This document shows, one piece after another, positions 1 to 11,520 of a stretch of DNA of 64,000 nucleotides (position 1 is the first letter of the stretch; each line of letters opens with the position of its first letter). The stretch is from Closterium sp. Naga37s-1 (lineage: Eukaryota > Streptophyta > Zygnematophyceae > Desmidiales > Closteriaceae). The stretch lies in assembly GCA_947471745.1 (NCBI GenBank), contig CANJKZ010000142.1, positions 4,332,501-4,396,500 on the forward strand, given 5' to 3'. Position numbers and translations under genes: made by a program. The notes beneath the pieces are model-generated. The model saw nothing but the letters and a program-made list of their open reading frames with translations, was not told where the DNA came from and did not search any database.

Positions 1-61
1 GAGAAGGAATGGTAGAAGATACTGTAGTATTTTACTAGCGCGGAATCTAGATTCCACGTGG

Positions 62-413
62 CTCAGGACGCGTCACAATTGAAATACCGAGGAAGGATCG
101 GGGGTGTTCACCGATCCTGCCAAATCGATCGTCACATCGGTGTGCCATGACTGCATTTTTGCAATCGCGGGCCCACCGCAATTCTCAAGGGACATGTTTG
201 AAAAAACTTGGGGCAAAATCGCCCGATCTGGACGAAATTGCACGATAGATGTGTGACAAGGGCATATCGATCGCGTGACTCCGAGGGGACAACTGTACAT
301 TGGCGACAGATAACGAAGCCAAGTAACCACTATTTCGCAACTTAACGAAGTACTGTACCCACGAAACACCGAACCTGCGCAGGTTCGATGTTTCAATTGT
401 GACGCGTCCTCAG
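62..413. mobile_element. Short inverted-repeat (MITE-like) element
   Basis: A perfect 20-bp inverted repeat (AGGACGCGTCACAATTGAAA at 65-84 and its complement at 391-410) bounds about 345 bp with no coding potential. The 5-bp string CTCAG occurs at both ends (62-66 and 409-413) and could be a target-site duplication, although it overlaps the inverted repeat. This looks like a non-autonomous DNA transposon; the superfamily is not clear. Confidence 0.6.
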
Positions 414-1014
414 TCTGCTGCTTCAAATCACACATGCTCATTCAAGGACTGCACAAGAGAAAGTACAACACGGCAGAACAAGATACCAAACCACTGTTCA
501 CACGTTCCTTACACCGATTTACAATAACGCGATCAAGGAATTCATTTTGTAAGAGCCTAAAAGATGATGCACGTCTGATGCAATGGAGTGAGTGAGCAAT
601 GATTGCACTAACTGAGCAAGGCATGAATGAACATTTGAGAGAAAAAGAGTGCCAACATGTATAATTGAATTAATGAGTGAGATACCATTTGAGTTTTGCA
701 TTAAGTGTCTAAACCTGGATGTAAGAAGTAGCAAACTTCTATTTCCTTACACATTGTTTTAGTCCACTTTATTTTCGATATAAGGAGTTCGTTAAGCGAG
801 CTGCAAGGTTGGTCCTAGGTCCGACTTGGGGAACTGTCCGACCAGCGAAATTGAAATACTGTACGGTTACCCAGACTCGGCAATTGCGAAGTTTCCCGCC
901 TGAAATTCGCGAGTCCGCTGTTTTAGCTGACATGGAGCTTCACCTTCGAGAAAGCATCCGTAAATTCCTGGGGAGACTATGGTTTGGACAACAGACAGCC
1001 AGACCAGGCAGTAT
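414..1014. other. Intergenic, nothing recognised
   Basis: I see no gene here. Short open frames exist on both strands but show no motif, splice pattern or composition that suggests coding. Confidence 0.5.
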
Positions 1015-1456
1015 TTAGGGCGCGTTCGTTCCGTCAAATTGGACAAAGTTCATGTTTTGGGGGCAAATATTTTTTTTGAACCTAAGTCGAATGGAATTCG
1101 ACTTTCCTTGTAGCGAAGTTCGAAAATTGCGGGAATAACACTGCAAAGATGCAATCACACACGCAAGGTCGAACACCAGAATTCGAACTTTATGTTACCC
1201 GGTACATGCTCGCCAAGTCAAATTAATGCCATTGTATGTTTCGCGATGGCGTCGTCAATTTCGCATGGTGTCGTACGTGCCGAAAACACACACGCTCACA
1301 TGAACGCGCTCACGCACGTTCACAACGCCAACTCGAGTCATGTTCACGTTTCAAGTTCGAACTTTCATAAGCCCTGAAATTCGCGATGTTCGTCATACGC
1401 TCTTGACGAGATTGGCGAAAAGGGTAACTACATCAAACGGAACGAACGCGCCCTTA
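1015..1456. mobile_element. PIF/Harbinger (Tourist)-like MITE with TTA target duplication
   Basis: The element runs 1018-1453 and is bounded by a perfect 17-bp inverted repeat, GGGCGCGTTCGTTCCGT at the left end and its complement at the right end. It is flanked on both sides by TTA (1015-1017 and 1454-1456). A TTA/TAA target site and a GG-rich terminus containing GTTCG are typical of PIF/Harbinger and Tourist MITEs, so the class call is an inference from ends and target site. It has no transposase frame and must be non-autonomous. Confidence 0.75.
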
Positions 1457-1903
1457 GGACCATCAATCAAGCCATAAACGCTTGTGGTCTCTTGGGAGTC
1501 ATGGCTGCTGCTTCAGTCTCTTGTACGGCTGTTGATTGGTGTATTCATTATTTGAGATTTAATCGACTAGTTCTAGTTGTATATCCAGCGTCAACCTTGC
1601 GATTGCCCTAAAACGAAGTACTCCATTTGGTGGCGTGTTCTCATCTGCATGAAATTTTGTTGCCCTTTCGATCGCGCCATTCGCGGAACAACATTCCCCT
1701 TTCGTTCGTCTCGTAGGTTCCCGGTTCGTTTCTTCCTTCTACGATAGGACAGACCGAGCGCGGGGCTAAGAAGTTCTGCGCGTTACCGCCTCCTGCCTGC
1801 CGCTTGCCGCTTGCTTCCTGCTCCTTGCTGCTCTGCTCACTCACCAGTGCAAGCCAAACGACACGAAACGAAGCGAAGCGAGTTACAGCGCGGACTCGAA
1901 GCG
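1457..1903 (+). promoter_or_regulatory. 5' flank / probable promoter and 5' UTR of MED23
   Basis: This lies between the MITE and the first MED23 codon at 1904. It becomes GC-rich and CpG-rich from about 1640. I see no convincing TATA box. Open frames on both strands overlap it but are probably incidental. Confidence 0.35.
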
Positions 1904-2983
1904 ATGGCCATGGAGACCGAAGGCTTATCGCCAGCGCTCTTAAACTTCCGCGTGTCGCTCGTGGAAACTCTCGAGGCGTATCTCGGCGTAAGTCTGAGCG
2001 GATGATGTATGAGCGGTTACGATCGTATGAGCGGTCACGATCGTATGAGCGGTCACGATCGTATGAGCGGTCACGATGGTAAGAGCGGTCACGATGGTAA
2101 GAGCGGTCATTGATCGTACTGATTGTGAGAACACGTATGTGAAGTCGGTTCAGTGACTCTGGTCGACTTCCCTGTAGTACAATAAGTACCATAAGTTCTT
2201 TATATATTTCTTCTAAGTGATAAATCTATCCTTCAGTTGCCCCTAATCAGCAAGTTATTGCCCCTTTTTCAACTCCACATCTACGTGTCTTCCCCGTTTT
2301 CCTGATTACAGAAGGAGACCATGCAGCCGTTTGTGAGTGCGGACGACCATGCCAGGTGAACCCCACGCGCTTGCGTTACTATTCAGTCCTGCATTCTGCA
2401 TTCAGTCCTTCTGTCATCCATGCCGCCGCAACGATCCTTACCCGCCCTCAATTTTCTGGAATGACCGTGGCATGCACAAACGCGGTGATGCTCTGTTCTG
2501 TTCTGTACTGTACTGTTCTGTGCTGTTCGTCCACCGTCCCTCCTCGTGACCCCCCTTCCACAGACCGGCCAAGATTCGCCGAACCAAGGGTCTAGCTCCG
2601 GTGGGAGGTTTCGGGTCGGCGGCGCGTGGCACGCTGCCTCAGAGCGACCAGTTCCCGTTGGAGTTCAACCACCTTCTCTCCACTGCCACCTTCGCCGTAA
2701 GGCCCACCTTCCCCTCCTCTCTCCTCTCGTTCCTCTCGCTCCTCTCGTTCCTCTCGTGCACAGTCCTTGGCGCACTGGTGCTGAATGGACTCCTCCAACA
2801 CCACCCTGTGCTGTGGAACTATAGCGTGCTGAACACGCTTGCGTGCGTCTACCTCTCTCCACTCCATCCCGCCATGTGCCTGTTGCCCACATGTAGACCT
2901 GTCCTGATGGTTGCACATGTGATCTGCTCCTCTGTCCCCTCCAGTGTGTTTCCGAAATTCAGATTATATTTCTAAGAATTTCG

Positions 2984-3039
<56 letters not shown>

Positions 3040-6000
3040 CACCAGGAGCCTGAGGACGTGGCAGCAGTGGTGGAGCCTCTCTTCGCCACGCTGCTCCTCA
3101 ATTGCTGCACGCAGCCCTTCCAGGCAGGTGCCCCTGCCTCCCGCCCGGATCCTTCGTCCCTTGAGGTCCCCGCTTCTCTTTTGTTGTGTTTCCTTTGTTC
3201 GGTTTTTTTGTTTGACTGAACCTGTTACTTCCATTGCTCGACAGCATCTCCCCGCTCGTCCCTTGTGAGCCTGCTGAATCCGTTCCCATGTTCGTATCGT
3301 ACACACCCTGTCACCCACCACCCTCAGCTCCTCTCTCGCCTAACCCCACTCCTCTCATCGTCCCGTGCCCTGCGTCCCTCCCCTCGCAGCTTGACTTCCT
3401 CCTCTCCGTCCTCCCAAGCCTTGCAGCATCGCGTGCTCTCTCCTGGTCCTCCTTCCTCCCAGCGCTCTTCTCGCTGCTCCTCGCGCGCTACCCCACCATC
3501 TCCCTGCGACAGCTCCCAGGGACACACCACGCCCTCGTCACTCCAGCCCCCTCCTCTTCCGCCGCCTCGGCCCTGTCCTCACCACCAGCACCTGGCGCAG
3601 CTGGCACTGCGTCAGCTGCTGGAGCTGCTTCTGCTTCTGCTGCTGCTGCAGCTGCGGGTTCTGTCACTGCCCTCGCCCGCAGTGCCAGCACTGCGGGGGG
3701 GTTGCCAGAAACGGGAGGCAGTATGATGCTGCTGAGCTCGCCAAGACCCGGCAGTGTGAATCCAGCCAGGCCAGGAGGAGGGGGACTGTGGCCTGTGGGC
3801 GCTCGGGAGGGAGACACTCTTAAAGCCCGGGATGTCGTAATTGGAAAGGGAAGCTCTTTAAGTGGAGGTGGGCCGTTGTTCTCCCCGTGGGGTACACACA
3901 GGGGGAAGGGCGGATTGGGGAGAAACAGACGGGTGGATGGGGGGGTGCGGGAGGTGGAGTCTGGTGTTCCGTGGTGGGTGAAGGGGATGGTGTGCAAGGT
4001 GGTGGAAACAGCAGCAGAGTCTCAGGACCTCAAGGCCCTCCCGGCCCTGGTGTCTCTACAGCTGCTGCTCACGTGGCTCTTAGAGGATCTGGCTGAACGG
4101 GCCGCTGCAGCTGCTGCTAGCGACGCTGCTTCTGCCGCTGCAGCGTCTGCCGCGGCTGCTGCTCATGCTGCAAGGTTGCCCGCTTCTGCAGCAGTGCTAG
4201 CCACAGGAGGGAGTGCAGGCGCTGGAGGAGCCATGTCAGCAGCAGGAACGCCAGGCGGAGGGAGAGGAGCAGCAGGTGCAGTTACCGGTGGGGCTGCAGC
4301 TGGGGCTGGTTGGGGCGGTGCGGGTTCCTCCCTGGTGGCTTGTCAGGCTGCAAGGCAGAGACGAAAGGGGATGGCTGGCTCTGGAGGGGCCTGGAGGGCG
4401 AGATCGGCTGGGTTCGGAGCAGGGAAAGCAGCGCAAGAATGGTTGGTGGTGTGTGTACGGGCGTTGGAGCGGCTAGTAGACGACACCACCTGCTACGTGC
4501 CTGTGTGCACGCTGATCCAATGCCTGGACCCGTACCAGCTGCATCTGCTTGTCTCGTGTTCACCGCCTCACCCTGCGCGTGCGCTGGCGTGTGTGGTAGC
4601 GGCGCGCAGGGAGTCGGTGGTGGGGTATCTGCGCTTCCTGGATGACCCGCTGCTCTGCCCTTCTTTTACTTCCACGGCTCGCCCCCCGGTCTTCACCTTC
4701 CGGTCCTTTCTCGGCGAGCAGGTGTACGGGCAGGTGGGTGCATGCTGCATTGCACTGCGTTGCACCGGGCATGATATACCCGCTTTTGAATGTTTTGCGT
4801 TTCCTCTTTTTCCCTCTCTCGGTTTTAGTTCGCTCCTCTTGTGCCTTCTTGTCCCAGTCGCTTCCCTGCTCTTTCCGCTCTCCTGCTCTCTTTCTCTCCT
4901 GCTCCATTTGACCCCTTTCTCCCCTCCCCTCCCTCCCCAACCCCACCGTCCCCCAATTGTCCTGCACCGCCCGCCTTCCTCTTCGCGTCCCCTTCTCCCC
5001 TCCTCACGTCTCCCTTTCTCCACCTCTCCCCTCCCCTTCCCCCCATCCCCCTTCACCCAGGAGGCAGCGGAGCAGGTGGTGCCGCGCTCTAGCGACTGGG
5101 CGCGTGCGGTGCGCTGCTTACGCCAGGCCCTGCGCAGCAACCCCAACTCTGACTGGTGGCGTCGCGTGCTCCTGCTCGCGCCCTGCTTCCGCCCGCTCCA
5201 CTACCCCAACCCCGCCTCCGCAGCCGCAGCCGCTGCAGCAGCCAAAGGAGGAGCAGCCGCAGCCGCAGCCGCTGCAGCAGCAGCAGGGGCGGCAGCGGCT
5301 GCTGCTGCTGCTGGGCCTGGCGGAGGGGGGGCAGGTGGGGCAGCAGCGGGAGGAGCAGGGGCAGCCGCAGGGAGTCTTGCAGCAGGCGGAAGCATGGGAG
5401 GTGCAGCAGCAGTGTCAGGCCCTCAGGGGAGTGGTATGGGCGGTGTAGGGGCAGCAGCAGCAGCAGTCACTCCTGGCGCAGCCGGTCCCTCTCCCACTGC
5501 AGCAGCAGCAGCGGCGGCGGCTGCAGCTGCAGCGGCAGCATCAGCAGCAGCGGCGAGTCTTCCAGTAGTGGGAGGGGGCCAGCTGCCGTTTCTAAGTTCC
5601 ACGCTATCACACGCCATGCCGCAATTCTCCTCGGGCATGCTGTGCGAGGCTCTTATAGACCACATCTCCGACCTTCTCACTCTCTCTGCGGCTGCCTCTG
5701 CTGCTGCAGCAGCTGCTGCTAACGCACCTGGTGAGAAAGAACCCTTTGTCTTCTCCTTTTCCTCGTTGCACCCTCGCCTCCATGCCAAAAACCATGCTGT
5801 CTCGTCGTTACTCTGAGTTTCCCTCGTTCGCTGACTGTGTGCCACCTCCCTTTCGTCATTGCCACCATCCCGAATTTATCGCCCCTTTACCCTCTTCTCC
5901 CTTCCCCTCTTCTCCCACTCCTCCCCTTCCCTCCTTGGTTTTTTTCCACTTCCCTGCTACTGCCTGTGCCGCTCTTTGTCACCAGGGGAGGTGGGGTGGG

Positions 6001-9000
6001 TGGACAGTGCGGGAGTGCCAGTGGACAGCGAGGCGCCGGCAGCAGGGCTGTGGCAGCAGTGGCTCGTGCTGGCAGACATCTTCTATTTTGTCGTGCGCAA
6101 CGGCTTTGTTGACTTTGTTGACTTTGTCAACCGCTGCTCCGCGCGCTTCCCGCCGTCCTCGCCACCGCCCACGAACCATGTCACGTGGCTGATCGCGCAG
6201 GTGTTCCGATTGGACAATGTGGCGTCTGTTCTCAGTGCCGACCCCAACATGGTGAGATGTGGGATGGGATGGGATGCAGTGCGGTGAGATGAGATGCGGT
6301 GAGATGCAATGGGATGGTATGGGATGAGAAACGGTTAAACACCTACCAAACCCCTCGTTCCCCTGGCCTCCGGCCCCCCCTCCACGCCCCCAACTCTCTC
6401 CATCCCCTCCCCACCTCCAGCTGGCGACAGTGCGCAAGATAGTGGCACTGCAAGTGACGGAGCGGGCGGGGCAGAGGGGGTCGGGGGCAGGCGTGCTTCT
6501 AGAGTACATAGGCAGTGTGCAGATCCTGCGGCTGTGGAACCTGCAGAAGAGCATCAAGGACAGCCTGGATGAGGCGCGCCTGGCGGACTACAAGCAGCAG
6601 GGCAAGGTGCTTGATGAGTTCTGGCGCAAGATTAATAAGGGTGAGCGGAGAGGGGGGCAGGAGAGGGGAGGGGTGGGTGGGAGGGATGTGCTGTGTGTGC
6701 TGCGAATGTTTTTTTGGCGCCGATGAGGCCCGTCTGGCGGACTACAAGCAGCAGGGCAAGGCGCTGGACGAGTTCTGGCGCAAAGTTAATAAGGGTGAGC
6801 TGAGGTGAAGGCGGAGGGGTTGGGTGGGTGGGGGAGGGGGAGTCCTGTGTGTGTGTTGGAGCTGGCTGTGTTTGCTGGCGGTGGTTGGGTGACTTGTGGG
6901 GTTTGTTTTGCTTGCGCGTGTGTTGTTCCCTGTGGTGTGTTTAGCTGTCTTGTGTCTGTCTGTTGGTGATGTTGTGTGTGAGTGAATGAGTGTGTGTGTG
7001 TGTGTGTGTTTTACTTCTGCATCTCTTGCTCTCTTAAAGTGCCATTTTTCTCCTCCCTTTGGGACTCTCTGGTGTTCCTTTCCGATGCGGTGTGGTGCGG
7101 TGCGGTGAGGTGCGGTGCCATGAGGTGTGAGCAGATGAGTTGCGGTTGCAGTACGACAAGCTGGACGATCACAGCACGGGCATGGTGTGGGTGCTCAGCC
7201 ACACAATGAGCCATCCCGTCACAGAGGCGCTCTTTAAATGGCTCACTGCCCCGGTGCGTACCTACCTACATACGTACGCACGATATATACTGTACGCGTG
7301 TGTGTTTGTATGTGTCTTTTTCCTTGGGATTGCATTGCACCCTTCCATCAGCCACCCTTACACTTCTTGTACTCGCCCTGCGCTATCGTACGCCCCCCCC
7401 TCCCTTCTCCCTCCCCTCCCCCACTTCCTCCCCCTCCACCACTCCCCCTCGTCCTCCCCGCCCTGCAACTGTGTGATCCGCAGGGTGTGAAGGACCTAGG
7501 GGGGGGCACGCGCATGTGGAACGAGGCGCAGCTGCTGCCCACGAGTCTGCTGCAGGGGCTGTCGCTGCAGGTGGCTCAGCGCCTCGCTGCCACCCTGCAG
7601 GAACTCATTGCCAAGGCGCATGAGGTGTGATGCCATGGGATATCATGGGGTGTATGACTTGATATGTTTATGTCTGTTATTGGTTTACTGTGACCAGCAC
7701 TCACTAGCACTAATCCCTGATTTCCTCCCTGCACGGTGGCACCTCGTATCTGCCCCCTCTGCTACGAATCCTGGGTATCCGTGGCATGGCATTCCCCAGA
7801 ACGGGTTCCCCAGCATTGCCATGGTGGAGACGTTCGCCCGGCTGCTGCTGGTGGCGCCACACACGCTCAACCAGACGCAGACCATCCACCCGCCACACAC
7901 CTTCGTGCAGACCAACACCCGCCAGCACATTCTCCAGGTACCCTCTGCCCTCCCTCTGGTAACCGCTGCCCTCCCTCTGGTAACCTCTGCCCTCCCTCTG
8001 GTAACCGCTGCCCTCCCTCTGGTAACCTCTGCCCTCCCTCTGGTAACCGCTGCCCTCCCTCTGGTAACCGCTGCCCTCCCTCTGGTAACCGCTGCCCTCC
8101 CTCTGGTAACCGCTGCCCTCCCTCTGGTAACCGCTGCCCTCCCTCTGGTAACCGCTGCCCTCCCTCTGGTAACCGCTGCCCTCCCTCTGGTAACCGCTGC
8201 CCTCCCTCTGGTAACCGCTGCCCTCCCTCTGGTAACCGCTGCCCTCCCTCTGGTAACCGCTGCCCTCCCTCTGGTAACCGCTGCCTTCCCTCTGGTAACC
8301 GCTGCCTTCCCTCTGGTAACCGCACTGATATTCCTGTGCTGTGAGATGATGTGTTTACCTGCGATGTGTGCACAGGCCTACTGACTTACCCGAATGGTGC
8401 TCTTGTGTTCTAGCGTCTGTGTGCTGTTTCGGGCCCAGGATATAGTTCAATCCCACTCTCCTCCATGGGTCGAATCATGGATGGATCTCAGTCATCCTTT
8501 GCCAATGTGTCAATCCGCCTTCATCAAGGCTCCATCTCCCACCGCGCCCCCCCTCTTACTGCCTGTGTCACGTCACCCTGCGCCACCTCCCCTGCACGCC
8601 CTTCTCACGCGCCTCACTGTGCCCCTCATCTGTGCGCCTCTGCTGCTCTGCCGTCTTGCCTGCGTCCCCTGCCCCCCTGGCTGCAGGCGTCCTAGGAGAA
8701 GTATGTGCCGGGGGAGTTCAACAACTCCGTCCTTTTTGAGTTGACACAAAAGTCACCTCTGCTGCTCTGCCCTCTTGCCTCTGTGCCGTGCCCACCTGGC
8801 TGCAGGCGTCCTTGGAGAAGTATGTTCCAGGGGAGTCCAACAACTCCGTGCCGCTGCTGCTGCTCGAACTCATCAACTACCGCCTCATCCCCTTCTTCCG
8901 GTGCGCAACACACAACACAACCACATTATTACACTGGACTGTGATGTGATGCCAACCCCCCCCCCTCTCTCTTCTCTTTTCCCTCGCTACCTCTGTGCCG

Positions 9001-11443
9001 ACCTTGCTTGGCCATATGATGCGCAAAAGAACGGAGATCTGATTCCCTTGCCCGGACACATCACCACTCGCGCCCTCCCCAGGCCACCAGCGCTCCCCCC
9101 CACGGCATCCGTGCCAGCTTGCAGAGAGAGAGTACTGAACCGTGCTCTTGCTCCAGCCTTGCGCTGCTGCTGTTGCTGCTGCAGCTGCTGCTGCTGGGTG
9201 GGATGTGCTTCTGGTGGGGAGTGGATGTGAAGCGGCTGTGTGTGTGCTGCTGGCTGGGTACTGAAGAGACCCCTTGCACACGCTGTGTGCCCAAGCACAC
9301 AGCACTGATGGCCTTGCAAGCTCATGCCCTTTTCCTCAAGATGCTTTTCTATGTGCTCTTGTTTTTTTTTTTTTTTTTTTTTTTTTTCGTTCGGTTGTCC
9401 TGTTTTCTCCCCAAAACCTTTCCCTCCCAATTCCCCTTCCTTTCCAGACCCCCCCCACCCCCCTGTCGTCTCCCCCCCTTCCACCCGATGCTAAGCAAAC
9501 TGTTCTTGACAAGCCAGGCCAGCAGATCCCATGCCACCCTTTGCCTTACTACCAGTCCCCCTTCCGCCCTCTCTTTCTCTCCACCCCTCCTTCCTCCTAC
9601 CTCCTCCCCCTCCTTCCCTCTATCGCCTCCTCCCTCTCACCCCTCCTCGCGCCCGTCACCACCTCCCCGCCCCCCCAGGTACCACGGCAAGATGCGGGGG
9701 CTGATACTGGACCTGGCGAAGATCCTGATAAAGGTGAAGATGGTGGCGGGGCAGCACCGGCTGTACCGCCTGGCGGAGAACACCGCCATCAACCTCATCA
9801 TGTCGCTCAAGGAGGTCATGCTCGTCAAAAAGGACTCCAAGGTGCGTTGTGGTGTGGTGCGGTGCGTTGTGGTGTGGTGCGGTGCGGTGTGGTGTGGTGT
9901 GGTGTGGTGTGGTGTGGTGTGGTGTGGTGTGGTGTGGTGTGGTGTGGTGTGGTGTGGTGTGGAGTGGAGTGATGTGGTGTGCTGTAGTGCTGTGGTGTGG
10001 TGTGGAAAGATGTAGGGTGCTGTGCTGTGTTGTGCTGCGGTGCAGTGTGGTGTGGTGCGGTGTGGTGTGGTGTGGTGTGAAGTGATGTGGTTTGCTGTGG
10101 TGTAGTGTGGAAAGATGTAGGGTGCTGTGCTGTGTTGTGCCGTTCCATACAGTGCTGTGCTGTGCTCCAGTGCACTGCAAGGTGTCGTGACATGCTACTT
10201 CTGCTGCTTCTGCTCCCACTACTGTTTCTCCCACAAGGCATAAACACATCTCGAAACTGAGTCGTGGTAGTATCAGTTAGTAGAATTGAGACGTAGTCTA
10301 TTCACTCATGGCTGCCTCCTCCCACCTCCTCCCACCTCCTCCCGGGCGGGCGCCCTGCACATGCACCCAGAACGCCGCCACTGAGTTTTCAGAAACCCTC
10401 AACCGGGTGATGGTGCTGAATCTAGCCATCACGATGAAGACACGTGGCATCCACGAGTTTGAGCAGATCGTGGTGCTCATGCCCGCGCTGGACCAGATGC
10501 TAGCAGCCTCCACGCACCGCTGGAGTGAGAAGACTCTGCGCTACTTCCCCCCTCTGCTCCGAGACACGCTCTCCAAGAGGCCCGACTGCCGCGCCCAGCT
10601 GCTGCAGGAGTGGATGCAGGTGCGCATCACGCGTGCGCGGGGTGGGGGCAAGGGATGGAACGTGGGAGGGAGCTGACCAAACTGACCAGCGCATTACTTA
10701 TGTTTGTAGAGATGCAGTCCGAGTGTTGTTAGGGGAGTGTGTGTGGGCGGGCGGGGAGCATGGGTGGGAGCAAGGGATGGAACGTGGGAGGGAGCTGGCG
10801 GGCATTAAGGGTGCGGGCATGGGTGTGTGAGCTTGTGTGTGAGATGCCACATCATCCTTGTTTTTCGAAACGTCTTCCCTTTTTTCCCTGCTGTGTAGGC
10901 TTGACACTGGTGCTCCCTCCAACCACCACAGCCTCCCCTCCCTCCCCCCCCCGTTCCGCACCCCTGTCTCCCGCACTCTCTCCCTTCTCCCTCCCCTATT
11001 GCCAGGTGGAGCAGCTGTTGCGGCAGAGGCAGCTGCTGCCAGTGCAGGCGGGGCGAGTGGCGGACCCCAATGCGGCGCTCAACCTGCTGTCGCAGCTGCC
11101 CCCGCACCTGCGCCACCTGCTCTGCGCCGCTGCCTGGATCCTGCACGACGCCTCTCCGGGCTCTGTCAACCTGCAGCACCTAGTAGGGCGGCGGGAGGGT
11201 GAGAGGGGGGGAAGAATGCGGAGGGGAATGAAGTGGGGAAGGATGGAGAAAGGAGTTGCAAAGGATGGGGTTTGGTAGTGCTGGAAAGCTGGACTGGGCA
11301 GAAAACCCTCTGTGAAGGACAGTTATTGTTGATCATGTCTTTGTGTTGGAGCCACATCCTCCCACACGCTCGTTGTGTCCTATCCGTTCTGCTGCTTCAT
11401 CATCAGCCCACCGTTCTTGTGGCTGCATCCTCAACTCACCCAC

Positions 11444-11520
<77 letters not shown>

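Noticed and set aside
7736-8384. 200-260 codon frames across the 21-bp array on both strands
   Set aside because: The unit length is a multiple of three, so frames stay open automatically. The array lies inside a well-defined intron.
9656-10249. His/Thr-rich minus-strand frames
   Set aside because: They translate the (GGTGT)n repeat and part of MED23 exon 13 in the wrong frame.
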